From Filimonas lacunae (GTDB taxonomy: Bacteria; Bacteroidota; Bacteroidia; Chitinophagales; Chitinophagaceae): a stretch of 64,000 bases of DNA. The stretch spans positions 4,836,001 through 4,900,000 of the forward strand of contig NZ_AP017422.1 of the NCBI RefSeq assembly GCF_002355595.1, given 5' to 3'. A program made the position numbers and the translations under genes. Below are positions 17,995 through 26,257 of this stretch, in pieces. Below the pieces are notes generated by a model that searched no databases, had not been told where the DNA came from, and worked only from the letters and a program-made list of their open reading frames with translations. How positions within the stretch are numbered: position 1 is the first letter of the stretch; every line of letters begins with the position of its first letter.

Positions 17995-18159
17995 ACGGAA
18001 AGCTCCTTTTTTATGAAATTTGAAATAAGGAAAGACCCACTTCTAAAAGCAGCTAAAAGGTTAACCAGCAAGATTTTTAAGTAAAACCGCATCCACTTTA
18101 ATGCTGATTTTGTGCTATTACAATTTACTTTTTAACCCTATTGTAATGGTCAGAAAAAA

Positions 18160-18355
18160 ATGCATGATTCCAAAACCGAACAAAAAGACGATCTGATAAA
18201 GTCGAAGTAAATGCCGTTCTTGACAAGTATAGTGATGTTGTATATATTGATACATTAATTCAGTTCAAAGAAAACAGTAAACTGCCTCCCTCATTAAGCC
18301 GTTTATGCCTCCTGAAGATTAGAATATTTCATTTATTAGTCGAAATGCTGGTTTA
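18160..18355 (+). pseudogene. Possible frameshifted small-gene remnant
   Basis: An ATG near 18160 opens a 16-codon frame (MHDSKTEQKDD...) that stops just where a second frame (DKVEVNAVLDKYSDVVYIDT...) continues for about 50 codons with ordinary residue composition. Joining them needs one frameshift near 18200. No family recognised. This could be chance; it is listed because the region is otherwise debris. Confidence 0.25.
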
Positions 18356-18439
18356 ATTCAAAATATCCCATTTCTATTGGTATTTACCAGTTCTTTTTTA
18401 TCATATACCTGCCCCGGTTTTGCTTTATATGGATTCCAA

Positions 18440-18820
18440 CTGGCTACTGTAACAGCCATATTTATCGCTATAAAACTCATCGCCATTGCTATAGCGATAA
18501 GTTTGGCTACTGATTTATCAAATCTCATAACAGTAGCGGTGAGTTTTGCAGCTATAAATGGATACCAATTGCTGCTACACTCAATATGGCAGCTACAGGT
18601 ACAATATCTATAACTGTAGCGATGAGTTTTACAGCTGCAAAATTGCCCCCTATTGCTATAACAATGAATTTTACAGCTGCGGCATTCCATTCTGCTATAG
18701 AAGAGCTGCTGTAATTGCTGCAGAATTTGTTGAAGCAGTTGCAGAAAGGAATACCATAGCTGTAAAAATGCCCCTGGCAGTAGAAGAAATTATTTTTTCA
18801 GTCGTAGAAATGAGCGCCAC
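18440..18820. repeat. 21-bp array B, CAGCTG/CTATAG-centred units
   Basis: About 17 degenerate units with 21-bp spacing. TTTTACAGCTGC recurs at 18627 and 18669 (42 bp apart), GTTTGGCTAC and GTTTTGCAGCT at about 18501 and 18543 (42 bp apart). One 1-bp deletion lies between 18547 and 18610. Many units are nearly self-complementary around CAGCTG or CTATAG. The minus strand reads as loose heptapeptides (VAKLIAI, AMAMSFI, AINMAVT). No gene is supported. Confidence 0.65.
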
Positions 18821-18853
18821 AATACACTTTCCGGCAAAATTTCATCACCTCTA

Positions 18854-19090
18854 TTAAATAACAGACTCACCCAAAAACCGCAGAGCCGTTGAGATAAACG
18901 GCACAGCAGCATCATAAATCGGAACGTGATCGCCTTAGGGAATAATCCACAAGGCAGCATCCGGTATAGAATGATACATATTTACACGAATTTCTACAGG
19001 AAAGAAATTATCCCGGTCACCATGCACCACTAGCGTGCGAGCTGTAATAGCTGACAAATTTTGTGCAGTGAAATTCATATCGTCACTATC
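18854..19090 (-). pseudogene. C-terminal remnant of an alpha/beta hydrolase
   Basis: The minus-strand frame from 19090 encodes the end of an alpha/beta hydrolase: ARTLVVHGDRDNFFPVE (catalytic Asp in GDRD), then SIPDAALWIIP, an in-frame TAA at 18937-18935, then GDHVPIYDAAVPFISTALRFL (catalytic His region) to a natural stop at 18854. The N-terminal two-thirds, including the nucleophile elbow, is absent, and nothing coding joins it upstream. The gene is dead by truncation plus nonsense mutation. It sits just beyond the PUL 1 terminator. Confidence 0.8.
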
Positions 19091-19099
19091 TAATACACA

Positions 19100-19130
19100 A
19101 ACAAAAGCCCTACAATTAAATTGTAAGGCT
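19100..19130 (-). terminator. Terminator of the PUL 1 operon
   Basis: On the minus strand AGCCTTACAAT, loop TTA, ATTGTAGGGCT form an 11-bp stem (one G-T pair) at 19130-19106, followed by TTTTG. It lies 48 nt after the beta-galactosidase stop, as expected for the end of the operon. Confidence 0.82.
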
Positions 19131-19177
19131 TCTGCTTATACTTAAAATAAATATCAAACAAAGACGCTTCAAGACTT

Positions 19178-22100
19178 TTATTTCTGCCCCAATATCATCA
19201 AAAATTCAAAATCAGCATCCTTCGAATACACCATACTCTCCGGCATAGGCTTAGGACCACAGGAGTTAGACCCCACGCCCAGTGTTTTACTACTTACACA
19301 TAACACCGTTTTCGTACGCACCGGTAAATCAATTCTATTAGCTACCGGCTCCATATCCTCATCACTGTAAGGTAAGGTCGACATCTGAACAGGCTTGCCT
19401 ACACCAGCAACCATCAGCGAGCCACCTGCGTTATTCACCAGCCTTACCCAATCTACATCTTCATGATTACCCGCTTCCATTGGCTTCTCGTAAGGCGTTA
19501 GCTGCTCACGCACGCTACTGCTATACAGCCCTACATCAGAACCTGATTTTCTGTCGGAGTAATTCTCAAACGGCCCGCGACCAAAATAGCTTACCTTATT
19601 AAACGAGCTATCCACAAACAACCGCACGCCTATCCTCGCCAGTATTATGCTGGTATCAGAAAACGATACATGGTTGCTCAGGCGCACACTACCATTCGTA
19701 TAAATGGTATATACAGCCGAATGAGTCACAAAAAAGCCATGATTACCTGCACCTTTGGCTTTAACCGTAACCAGCACCACACTATTCTGCTGCGTAGCCT
19801 GAATAGCTTCTACCTGCCAGTTCAGATGCTTAACACCTAACGAATCCCACAGTTTATTAGCATAAATATCATCTTCCTGGTGTGGGGCACGCCACAGATG
19901 CAACTGTGGCCCCATATTACCGTGCAGTAATTCTTTCTGATGACTTACCAGTGAAGACAACATTCCTTTCTTCTTATCAAAACACAAAGCAAATTGCCCG
20001 CCTGTAATGTTGATCACATCTGCCGTTTCCTGTAAACGCAATGGCTGTTTACCAGCAACCAGTGCAGGTGCCAACAACTGCCCGGCCCCTATCTTTATCT
20101 GCTCAGACGCTAACTCAAATCCTTTTTTAGCCCAGGCCATCTCTTTATTCAAACAAAATGAAAAACGGATATAACAAGGCTCATTACCAGCAACTGCCCC
20201 CAGTTGTTTCTTTAAATTAATTACACGGCTTGTAAAAGGCGCAATGCCGACTACATCAATATTACCCGTGGCAATTATCTTTCCCTGGCGGCTAACGGTG
20301 TAGGTGGCAGTCAGATGGTTTAAATCTATAAACTGATATTTGTTCTTTATTTCAAACAAACCATTCACAGAATCACTCACAGCCACTTTCACCCACTGAT
20401 ATACATGCTTCATTTCAGGATAATGCGGCTTGGGCGATCTATCGCTGGCAACTACTCCTTTATGAATAAAATAATGATCGTTCGGGTATTCACCGAAGCC
20501 ACCACCATAAGCCAGTATAGGATGTGCCGGGTTTCTGCGGTTCCAGATGCCCTGATCCTGATACTCCCATATAGCGCCGCCCAGGATAGAAGAATACTTG
20601 TCAAACACCTCATTGTACTCTTTCAACGCACCCATAGAATTAAACATGGCATGTGCATACTCACATAAGTAAAAAGGCTTGGTAAGTGTAGAATCAGTGG
20701 CGGTTAGCTCTACAGAAGCCAGTAACTTCTCTTTGGGTGTAGGATTGGCATAGGGAATGATAGGGGAATACATTTTACTATCCAGATCGGCAGGGTTTGC
20801 TGCACCTACTCCAAAACCTTCATAGTGCGTGGGCCTGGTTGCATCAATGTGCTTGATGGCTGCCAGTGCCGCTGCAAAGTTGCTGCCCCCCGTACCACAC
20901 TCATTACCTAACGACCATATAATAACGGAAGGATGATTTTTAAAACTTTCTACGTTGGCCACATTTCTGTCAACAATAGCAGCTTTGATAGTCGGCTCTT
21001 CATTAAAGCGGTTTCGCAAACCATGACACTCAACATTCGCTTCTGCCAACAAGTACAATCCATATTCATCACACAACTCATACCAACGCGGATCGTCGGA
21101 GTAATGGCTGGTACGCACATGATTACAGTTACCTTGTTTCATCACTTTAATATCCTGTATCATTTGTGCTTCTGTAACTGCATGCCCTACCTCAGGATTA
21201 TTTTCATGCCTGTTAACACCCTTTAGTTTAATGGCAACACCGTTTACCAAAAACACCTTACCCTGTATTTCAATCTGGCGGAAACCGGTACGGGATGAAA
21301 TAGTTTCTGTTACCACCGCACCTTTCTGCAACTGTAAAACTGCTGTATATAAATAAGGGGTTTCGGCTGTCCAGTGTAGCGCATTCTTTACCGGAATGGC
21401 AAGCTGCACCTGCTGCTCCTCACCGGGCTGCAATGCATTTACAGCTACCGCTGCCTTTGTCACCAACACCTTATTGGCATTATACAGCACTGCCTGCAGC
21501 GTTTGTGCCGGAACAGCCACTTTGCCATAGTTCTTTACCTTTACAGTAACCGTAGCTACTGCATGCTGATAATTGTTATCAAAGCTGGTGCGGATAAAGA
21601 AATCCCGCATATGCACATCTGGCGCATGCCATAGTGTAACGTTCCGGAATATCCCGCTTAAACGCCACATATCCTGATCTTCCAGGTAACTGCCCGAGGT
21701 ATATTTATATACTTCCACCGCAATTACATTCTTTCCTTTTTTTACATAAGGGGAAACATCAAACTCTGCCGCATTACGGCTGTTGACGCTATAACCTACT
21801 TTCACTCCATTAATCCACACAAAAAAGCCCGCATCCACCCCATCAAACGTTAAAAAGGTTCTGCCATTGGCCAGCCAGCTATCGTTTACTATAAACTCAC
21901 GGCGATAACTACCTACCGGGTTACGCTCTTTAAAAGCAGTATAGGTTTCCGGCGGAGTGCTCATTACATGCGGAAAGTCTTTTTGAAATGTATACCCGAT
22001 GTTCCTGTAAAAAGGAGTACCATATCCCTGCACTTCCCAGTTGGAAGGCACTTTTATTTCTTTCCAGGTAGATACATCATAGCCCGGTTCATAAAAACGC

Positions 22101-22384
22101 ATAGGCCGTTGTTTAGGCCAGGCGCTCCAATGAAATTTCCAGCTACCATTTAAGCTGGCACAATAAGAAGAAGCGTGCCTGTTGGCAAGAAGCGCTTCCT
22201 GCAAAGAAGCATAAGGCATCAGGCTGGCATGCGCCGGCTCTTTATTCCAGCCAATATATGCCGGGTTTTCTATCTCGGAGGGCAGCGTACTGTCTGTCGG
22301 TTGCCCCTGTGCATGCCCCTGTAACGAAAACGCTAACAACAAAGCCAGCACCCCTGTTTTATAACTATTCCAATTCATTTGCAT
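19178..22384 (-). CDS. GH2 beta-galactosidase (LacZ family), secreted
   Basis: 1068 residues with a signal peptide (…LLLAFSLQGHAQ). The order is that of long LacZ-type GH2 enzymes: sugar-binding jelly roll, two Ig-like domains, (beta/alpha)8 barrel, and a C-terminal Bgal_small_N beta-sandwich (about 790-1065). The acid/base Glu is in IIWSLGNECG (near residue 496) and the nucleophile Glu in LCEYAHAM (near 575). The nucleophile motif continues FNS where the family normally has GNS. It is the last gene of PUL 1, 11 nt after the GH92 gene, and should remove terminal beta-galactose in the periplasm. An ATG two codons downstream is an alternative start. Confidence 0.93.
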   Translation of the reverse strand: MQMNWNSYKTGVLALLLAFSLQGHAQGQPTDSTLPSEIENPAYIGWNKEPAHASLMPYASLQEALLANRHASSYCASLNGSWKFHWSAWPKQRPMRFYEPGYDVSTWKEIKVPSNWEVQGYGTPFYRNIGYTFQKDFPHVMSTPPETYTAFKERNPVGSYRREFIVNDSWLANGRTFLTFDGVDAGFFVWINGVKVGYSVNSRNAAEFDVSPYVKKGKNVIAVEVYKYTSGSYLEDQDMWRLSGIFRNVTLWHAPDVHMRDFFIRTSFDNNYQHAVATVTVKVKNYGKVAVPAQTLQAVLYNANKVLVTKAAVAVNALQPGEEQQVQLAIPVKNALHWTAETPYLYTAVLQLQKGAVVTETISSRTGFRQIEIQGKVFLVNGVAIKLKGVNRHENNPEVGHAVTEAQMIQDIKVMKQGNCNHVRTSHYSDDPRWYELCDEYGLYLLAEANVECHGLRNRFNEEPTIKAAIVDRNVANVESFKNHPSVIIWSLGNECGTGGSNFAAALAAIKHIDATRPTHYEGFGVGAANPADLDSKMYSPIIPYANPTPKEKLLASVELTATDSTLTKPFYLCEYAHAMFNSMGALKEYNEVFDKYSSILGGAIWEYQDQGIWNRRNPAHPILAYGGGFGEYPNDHYFIHKGVVASDRSPKPHYPEMKHVYQWVKVAVSDSVNGLFEIKNKYQFIDLNHLTATYTVSRQGKIIATGNIDVVGIAPFTSRVINLKKQLGAVAGNEPCYIRFSFCLNKEMAWAKKGFELASEQIKIGAGQLLAPALVAGKQPLRLQETADVINITGGQFALCFDKKKGMLSSLVSHQKELLHGNMGPQLHLWRAPHQEDDIYANKLWDSLGVKHLNWQVEAIQATQQNSVVLVTVKAKGAGNHGFFVTHSAVYTIYTNGSVRLSNHVSFSDTSIILARIGVRLFVDSSFNKVSYFGRGPFENYSDRKSGSDVGLYSSSVREQLTPYEKPMEAGNHEDVDWVRLVNNAGGSLMVAGVGKPVQMSTLPYSDEDMEPVANRIDLPVRTKTVLCVSSKTLGVGSNSCGPKPMPESMVYSKDADFEFLMILGQK

Positions 22385-22395
22385 TGCTTAAACTA

Positions 22396-24708
22396 TTACT
22401 TTGAAACATTTGCCATACCTGCCGGTTGTGCTGCCACAGCAGCTCCCCAGGCAGTATCCGGCTTATCCTGCAAATACACTTCCAACAAGCCACCACTTGT
22501 TATCTGTGCATAGGTAATATAATTGGTGGCTATCTGCTTTCCATTCAGCTTTACCTGCTTTATGTACAAAGATGTAGCTGATTGCTTTTTTGTCTTAACG
22601 GTAAAGCTTTTGCCATTTGCCAGCTTTATACTGGCCGCATCAAAAACAGGCGCACATAACAGAAACTCACCGGAAACAGGATTTAAAGGATAAAACCCTA
22701 AAGAAGCGAAAATATACCAGGCACTCATTTGACCCGCATCATCATTACCACTTAACCCTCCCGGACCGTCACTGTATTCGCGCTGCAGAATATCCCTTAC
22801 CGCCTTCTGTGTTTTCCAGGGAGCCCCGGTAAAGTTATACATAAAAGGTATCTGGTGGCCCGGCTCGTTACCATGCCAATACTCGTTGTTCACAAATAAA
22901 GTATCCAGCGCCTGCTCCAGTTTATCCCTTCCCCCCATCAGCCGGGCTAACCCCGGCACATCCTGTGGCACATAAAACGTGTATTGCCTTGGTGTACCTT
23001 CAGTAATATAATGCTCCTTGCTATCCGGATGAAACGGCTGCACCCACACACCATTGGCATGACGGCCACGCACCAGCCCCTGGGTAGTATCAAACACATT
23101 ACGATAATAGCCTGCCCGCTGCAATAAAGCTTTGTAATCATTTGTATTACCCATCTTTTTAGCTACCAACGCCAGCGCATAATCGTCATAAGCATATTCC
23201 ATTGTACGGCTCACCTGCTCCATTTTATGAAAAGCATCCAACACACTATCCTCTACCGGTATATAGCCATATTTCAGGTAACTATCCAGCGCACGACGCC
23301 CCTTCCCTTCCTGGTATTCTTCTTTTGTTACCGGCAGATCAAATGCATTCTGGCGCATTAAACGGTAGGCTTCCTTGCCATCAATACCTTTGATGCCCTT
23401 GAGATAAGCAGAAGCAATAGCAGAAGTACAATGGTCGCCGATCATTTCTGACGTATAGCTGTTCCAGCAAGGAAAAATAGACAACCAACCACCCTGCTGC
23501 CCTTTTAGCATCAGTGATTTTACCAGGTTACCAGCCATCTCCGGCTGTAGTATTTCAAATAAAGGCAAATGCGCACGATAAGTATCCCACAGCGAAAAAT
23601 CATCGTAATAGTTGCCAGCCGTCAGCTTTGTAACCTCGTACTGTGCGGCAAACACCGGGTAACGGCCATCTACATCGTTATACAACCGGGGTTGTTGCAT
23701 GGAATGATACAAGGCTGTATAAAAAATACGCTTATCTTTTTCGCTGGATGTAGTAACAGTCACTTTGGATAACGCCTTTTCCCAGGCAGCTTTATTCGCG
23801 TTTCTTATCTGCTCAAAGCTCCAGCCCTTTATTTCCGATGCCAGGTTGACTTTGGCACCTGCTACACCGGTAAAAGAAGTTCCTACGCGCAACTGCACGC
23901 TTTCTCCCTTTTGCAGATAAAAGCCAATGTACACACCTATCTTATGTTGTCCGCCTATAGAGTCACCGGCAACAGCCGTATTATCAGTAAATACACCATG
24001 TGCCACCACCGGGCGATCTGCCTGCATATAAAAACTACCATTAAAACCGGCAGGTTTACCCCATCCCTGGTAAATACGGTGTGCCGGGTTATAACCCCAC
24101 ACTTCACCAGAAGCCGCATTTACGCGGGCAAACCCCTCTCCATAATCACTGTTAGGCGTGATAAGCAAATAAACACTATCCGATTTTTCAGCCGTAAACT
24201 GTAAAAGTCCGCAACGGTTAGTAGAAGTAGCACTCACCGATAGCTCGTATGCCTTTAACCTGACGCGATACTCATAAGGAGTGGTAGTTTCGTCTTCATG
24301 AGAAAAAGTCACTTCTGTAGCCGCCGCCCCTGTTTTCAGCTTACCGGTAACAGGCATCACGGTAACGCTGCCATAATCCTGCGTACAGGAACCACTTAAC
24401 CAATGCGAGCCGCGTATGCCATTGAACTTTGTATCCTTATAGTAATAAGGAGGAATACATTTATTTTCTGTGGTTTGCGTTTGCGGCGTCCATTGCGTCA
24501 TGGCAAAGGGCGTAGTAACCGCCGGAATGGTATTGGCAAACAAAGCAAAAGCCAGCTCACCTCCATGTTTTAAAGCGGCTGGCGTGGTAGCAGCCCCGCT
24601 ACCTGATAATGGCTGTACATAATCGGCAAGACTACGTTGTGCCCATAACCCGGCACTGCATAAAACACCTGCCAGGCATAAAAATCCTTTCTGGTAAAGT
24701 CTTATCAT
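22396..24708 (-). CDS. GH92 exo-alpha-mannosidase, secreted
   Basis: 770 residues with a signal peptide ending in SAGLWAQ. The N-terminal beta-sandwich (VQPLSGSG…, CTQDYGSVTVMP) is followed by the (alpha/alpha)6 barrel with family hallmarks: TALYHSMQQPRLYND, FSLWDTYRAHLPL, the HGNEPGHQ motif with the general acid Glu (about residue 613) and GNDDAGQMSAWY with the catalytic base Asp pair (about 655). GH92 enzymes are calcium-dependent inverting exo-mannosidases acting on N-glycans and yeast mannan; linkage preference cannot be read here. A hairpin separates it from susD upstream, and beta-galactosidase follows by 11 nt. Confidence 0.93.
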   Translation of the reverse strand: MIRLYQKGFLCLAGVLCSAGLWAQRSLADYVQPLSGSGAATTPAALKHGGELAFALFANTIPAVTTPFAMTQWTPQTQTTENKCIPPYYYKDTKFNGIRGSHWLSGSCTQDYGSVTVMPVTGKLKTGAAATEVTFSHEDETTTPYEYRVRLKAYELSVSATSTNRCGLLQFTAEKSDSVYLLITPNSDYGEGFARVNAASGEVWGYNPAHRIYQGWGKPAGFNGSFYMQADRPVVAHGVFTDNTAVAGDSIGGQHKIGVYIGFYLQKGESVQLRVGTSFTGVAGAKVNLASEIKGWSFEQIRNANKAAWEKALSKVTVTTSSEKDKRIFYTALYHSMQQPRLYNDVDGRYPVFAAQYEVTKLTAGNYYDDFSLWDTYRAHLPLFEILQPEMAGNLVKSLMLKGQQGGWLSIFPCWNSYTSEMIGDHCTSAIASAYLKGIKGIDGKEAYRLMRQNAFDLPVTKEEYQEGKGRRALDSYLKYGYIPVEDSVLDAFHKMEQVSRTMEYAYDDYALALVAKKMGNTNDYKALLQRAGYYRNVFDTTQGLVRGRHANGVWVQPFHPDSKEHYITEGTPRQYTFYVPQDVPGLARLMGGRDKLEQALDTLFVNNEYWHGNEPGHQIPFMYNFTGAPWKTQKAVRDILQREYSDGPGGLSGNDDAGQMSAWYIFASLGFYPLNPVSGEFLLCAPVFDAASIKLANGKSFTVKTKKQSATSLYIKQVKLNGKQIATNYITYAQITSGGLLEVYLQDKPDTAWGAAVAAQPAGMANVSK

Positions 24709-24726
24709 ACGTTTTCATTGACAATA

Positions 24727-24773
24727 TAAAAAAGAGGGCACGGAACTTACTCCTATAGGGAAAGCCCGTGCCC
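24727..24773 (-). terminator. Intra-operon hairpin between susD and the GH92 gene
   Basis: GGGCACGG (24736-24743) pairs with CCGTGCCC (24766-24773) and an A-run on the plus strand (24727-24733) gives TCTTTTTTATA after the stem on the minus strand. It lies in the 94-nt gap between susD and GH92, so it should attenuate transcription into the enzymes or protect the susCD mRNA end. Confidence 0.75.
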
Positions 24774-24802
24774 CCGGCACCAATCCTTTTATTGCGCTAA
24801 TA

Positions 24803-26239
24803 CTAGTTATAACCCAGGTTTTGCGACAAGTTCGGGTTCAGTGTTCTCTCTTGCTGTGGTATAGGATACAGATTCAAAGTACTTACTATATTCCCAATAG
24901 TACCGTTTGCTGCCGGATAATTGGCTTTGTGTGCTGTCATTACTGTTTGCATAATACCCCACCTGTTTAAATCAAACCAGCGTTCTGCTTCAAAGCACAA
25001 CTCTACGCGACGCTCTTTACGTATAGCATCCCGCGCATCGCTTTGAGATAACCCCGTTTTAGCAATCAGGTTAGAACGCACCCTTATCAGGTTTAACTGA
25101 TCTAATGCAGCAGGGGTTTTACTGTTTTCGTTCAACGCTTCGGCGTACAACAGTATCGCATCTGCATATCTTAATACCGGCCAGTCGTTATCCCCTTCAC
25201 TACCACTTGCTACCGTTGCATAAACAAACTTCTTGGCGTAGTAATAAGTAAAAGTACCGGTAGTAAAAATACCGATAGCCGTATTCAGCCTGGAGTCACC
25301 GGATTCAAACGCATCATACAAATCTTTTGTACCAATGTTACTACTGCCTCCGCTTACACTGATAATAGTAGAGCCAGATGGCTGGGGAACAAAACCGCTG
25401 GCGAAGGTATTACCCTCTCCATAGCCGCCACCCAGGTACTGTACAGAGAAAATAATTTCCTTGTTATTGTCTTTTCCCAGCCCAAATATCTGATCGTATG
25501 ACAACAACGTTCCTGCAGTAGCCACTACTTCAGCCAGCGTACTTTCTGCCTGCGGATACTTCTTCTCATACATATATACCTTGCCCAGCAATGCTTTGGC
25601 TGCAATGCTGGTAGCCTTTCCTATATCCGTTCCGGTATAAGAAGCTGGCAGCACAGCTGCTGCTTCTGTTAAATCCTTTTCTATCTGTGCATACACCGAA
25701 TCGGCAGAAGTGCGCAAATACGTATAGGCTTCTGCTTCTGTTTTGATTTCTTTTAATACCAGGGGCACTGCACCATACATGCGCACCAGGTTAAAATAAG
25801 TAAGCGCCCTTAAAAACTTAGCCTGCGCCGTATAGTTAGCCCTGTTGGCATCAGACATCACAGGCGTACCTACGTGATCCAATACAATATTTGCATACGC
25901 GATAGTGGCATAAAAACGGGTCCATGCCGCTTGTAGCCTTACCGAAGTAGCGTTCCAGGTAAGCTTGTCCTCTTCGCCATACATTACCTCGCTCTCTCCA
26001 AACGTTTGCGCGTTATCCGAAGGCAACTCTCCGTAACCATATTGTTCATTATAAATAGTACGCAGGCTGTTATAGGTGCCATTCAATGCGTTTTTAATAT
26101 CAATTTCTGTATTGTAATAGCTGCCTACCGGAATAATACCCTGCGGGGTAACATCTACAAATGATTTGCTGCAGGCAGTGAAAGTAACCGGCAACAGCAA
26201 TGCTGCTATGCCTTTTATAATGGATGCTCTAAGTTGCAT
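24803..26239 (-). CDS. SusD/RagB family glycan-binding lipoprotein (PUL 1)
   Basis: 478 residues. A lipoprotein signal (LLPVTFTACSK) is followed by the SusD-like N-terminal TPR region (FVDVTPQG, ALNGTYNSLR) and the C-terminal RagB/SusD half ending in RRVELCFEAERWFDLNRWG and YPIPQQERTLNPNLSQNLGY, both diagnostic. It should cap the SusC channel at the cell surface and capture the glycan. It starts 18 nt after the susC stop. Confidence 0.95.
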   Translation of the reverse strand: MQLRASIIKGIAALLLPVTFTACSKSFVDVTPQGIIPVGSYYNTEIDIKNALNGTYNSLRTIYNEQYGYGELPSDNAQTFGESEVMYGEEDKLTWNATSVRLQAAWTRFYATIAYANIVLDHVGTPVMSDANRANYTAQAKFLRALTYFNLVRMYGAVPLVLKEIKTEAEAYTYLRTSADSVYAQIEKDLTEAAAVLPASYTGTDIGKATSIAAKALLGKVYMYEKKYPQAESTLAEVVATAGTLLSYDQIFGLGKDNNKEIIFSVQYLGGGYGEGNTFASGFVPQPSGSTIISVSGGSSNIGTKDLYDAFESGDSRLNTAIGIFTTGTFTYYYAKKFVYATVASGSEGDNDWPVLRYADAILLYAEALNENSKTPAALDQLNLIRVRSNLIAKTGLSQSDARDAIRKERRVELCFEAERWFDLNRWGIMQTVMTAHKANYPAANGTIGNIVSTLNLYPIPQQERTLNPNLSQNLGYN

Positions 26240-26257
26240 AATAAGTCGTTTTTAAGA

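Larger units (their letters stand above)
17519..18853. other. Gene-poor region with repeats and debris downstream of tRNA-Asp
   Basis: No intact gene is supported in this 1.3 kb. It holds two arrays of 21-bp units, a possible frameshifted short gene near 18160-18355, and leads into an alpha/beta hydrolase remnant at 18854-19090. Open frames inside the arrays arise because 21 bp is a multiple of three. A tRNA 3' flank filled with debris is the usual look of an integration hotspot; no integrase or att repeat was recognised here. Confidence 0.6.

Noticed and set aside
18358..18857. Frames of about 100 codons on both strands in array B
   Set aside because: Periodic low-complexity sequence; a 1-bp deletion inside the array is not compensated.
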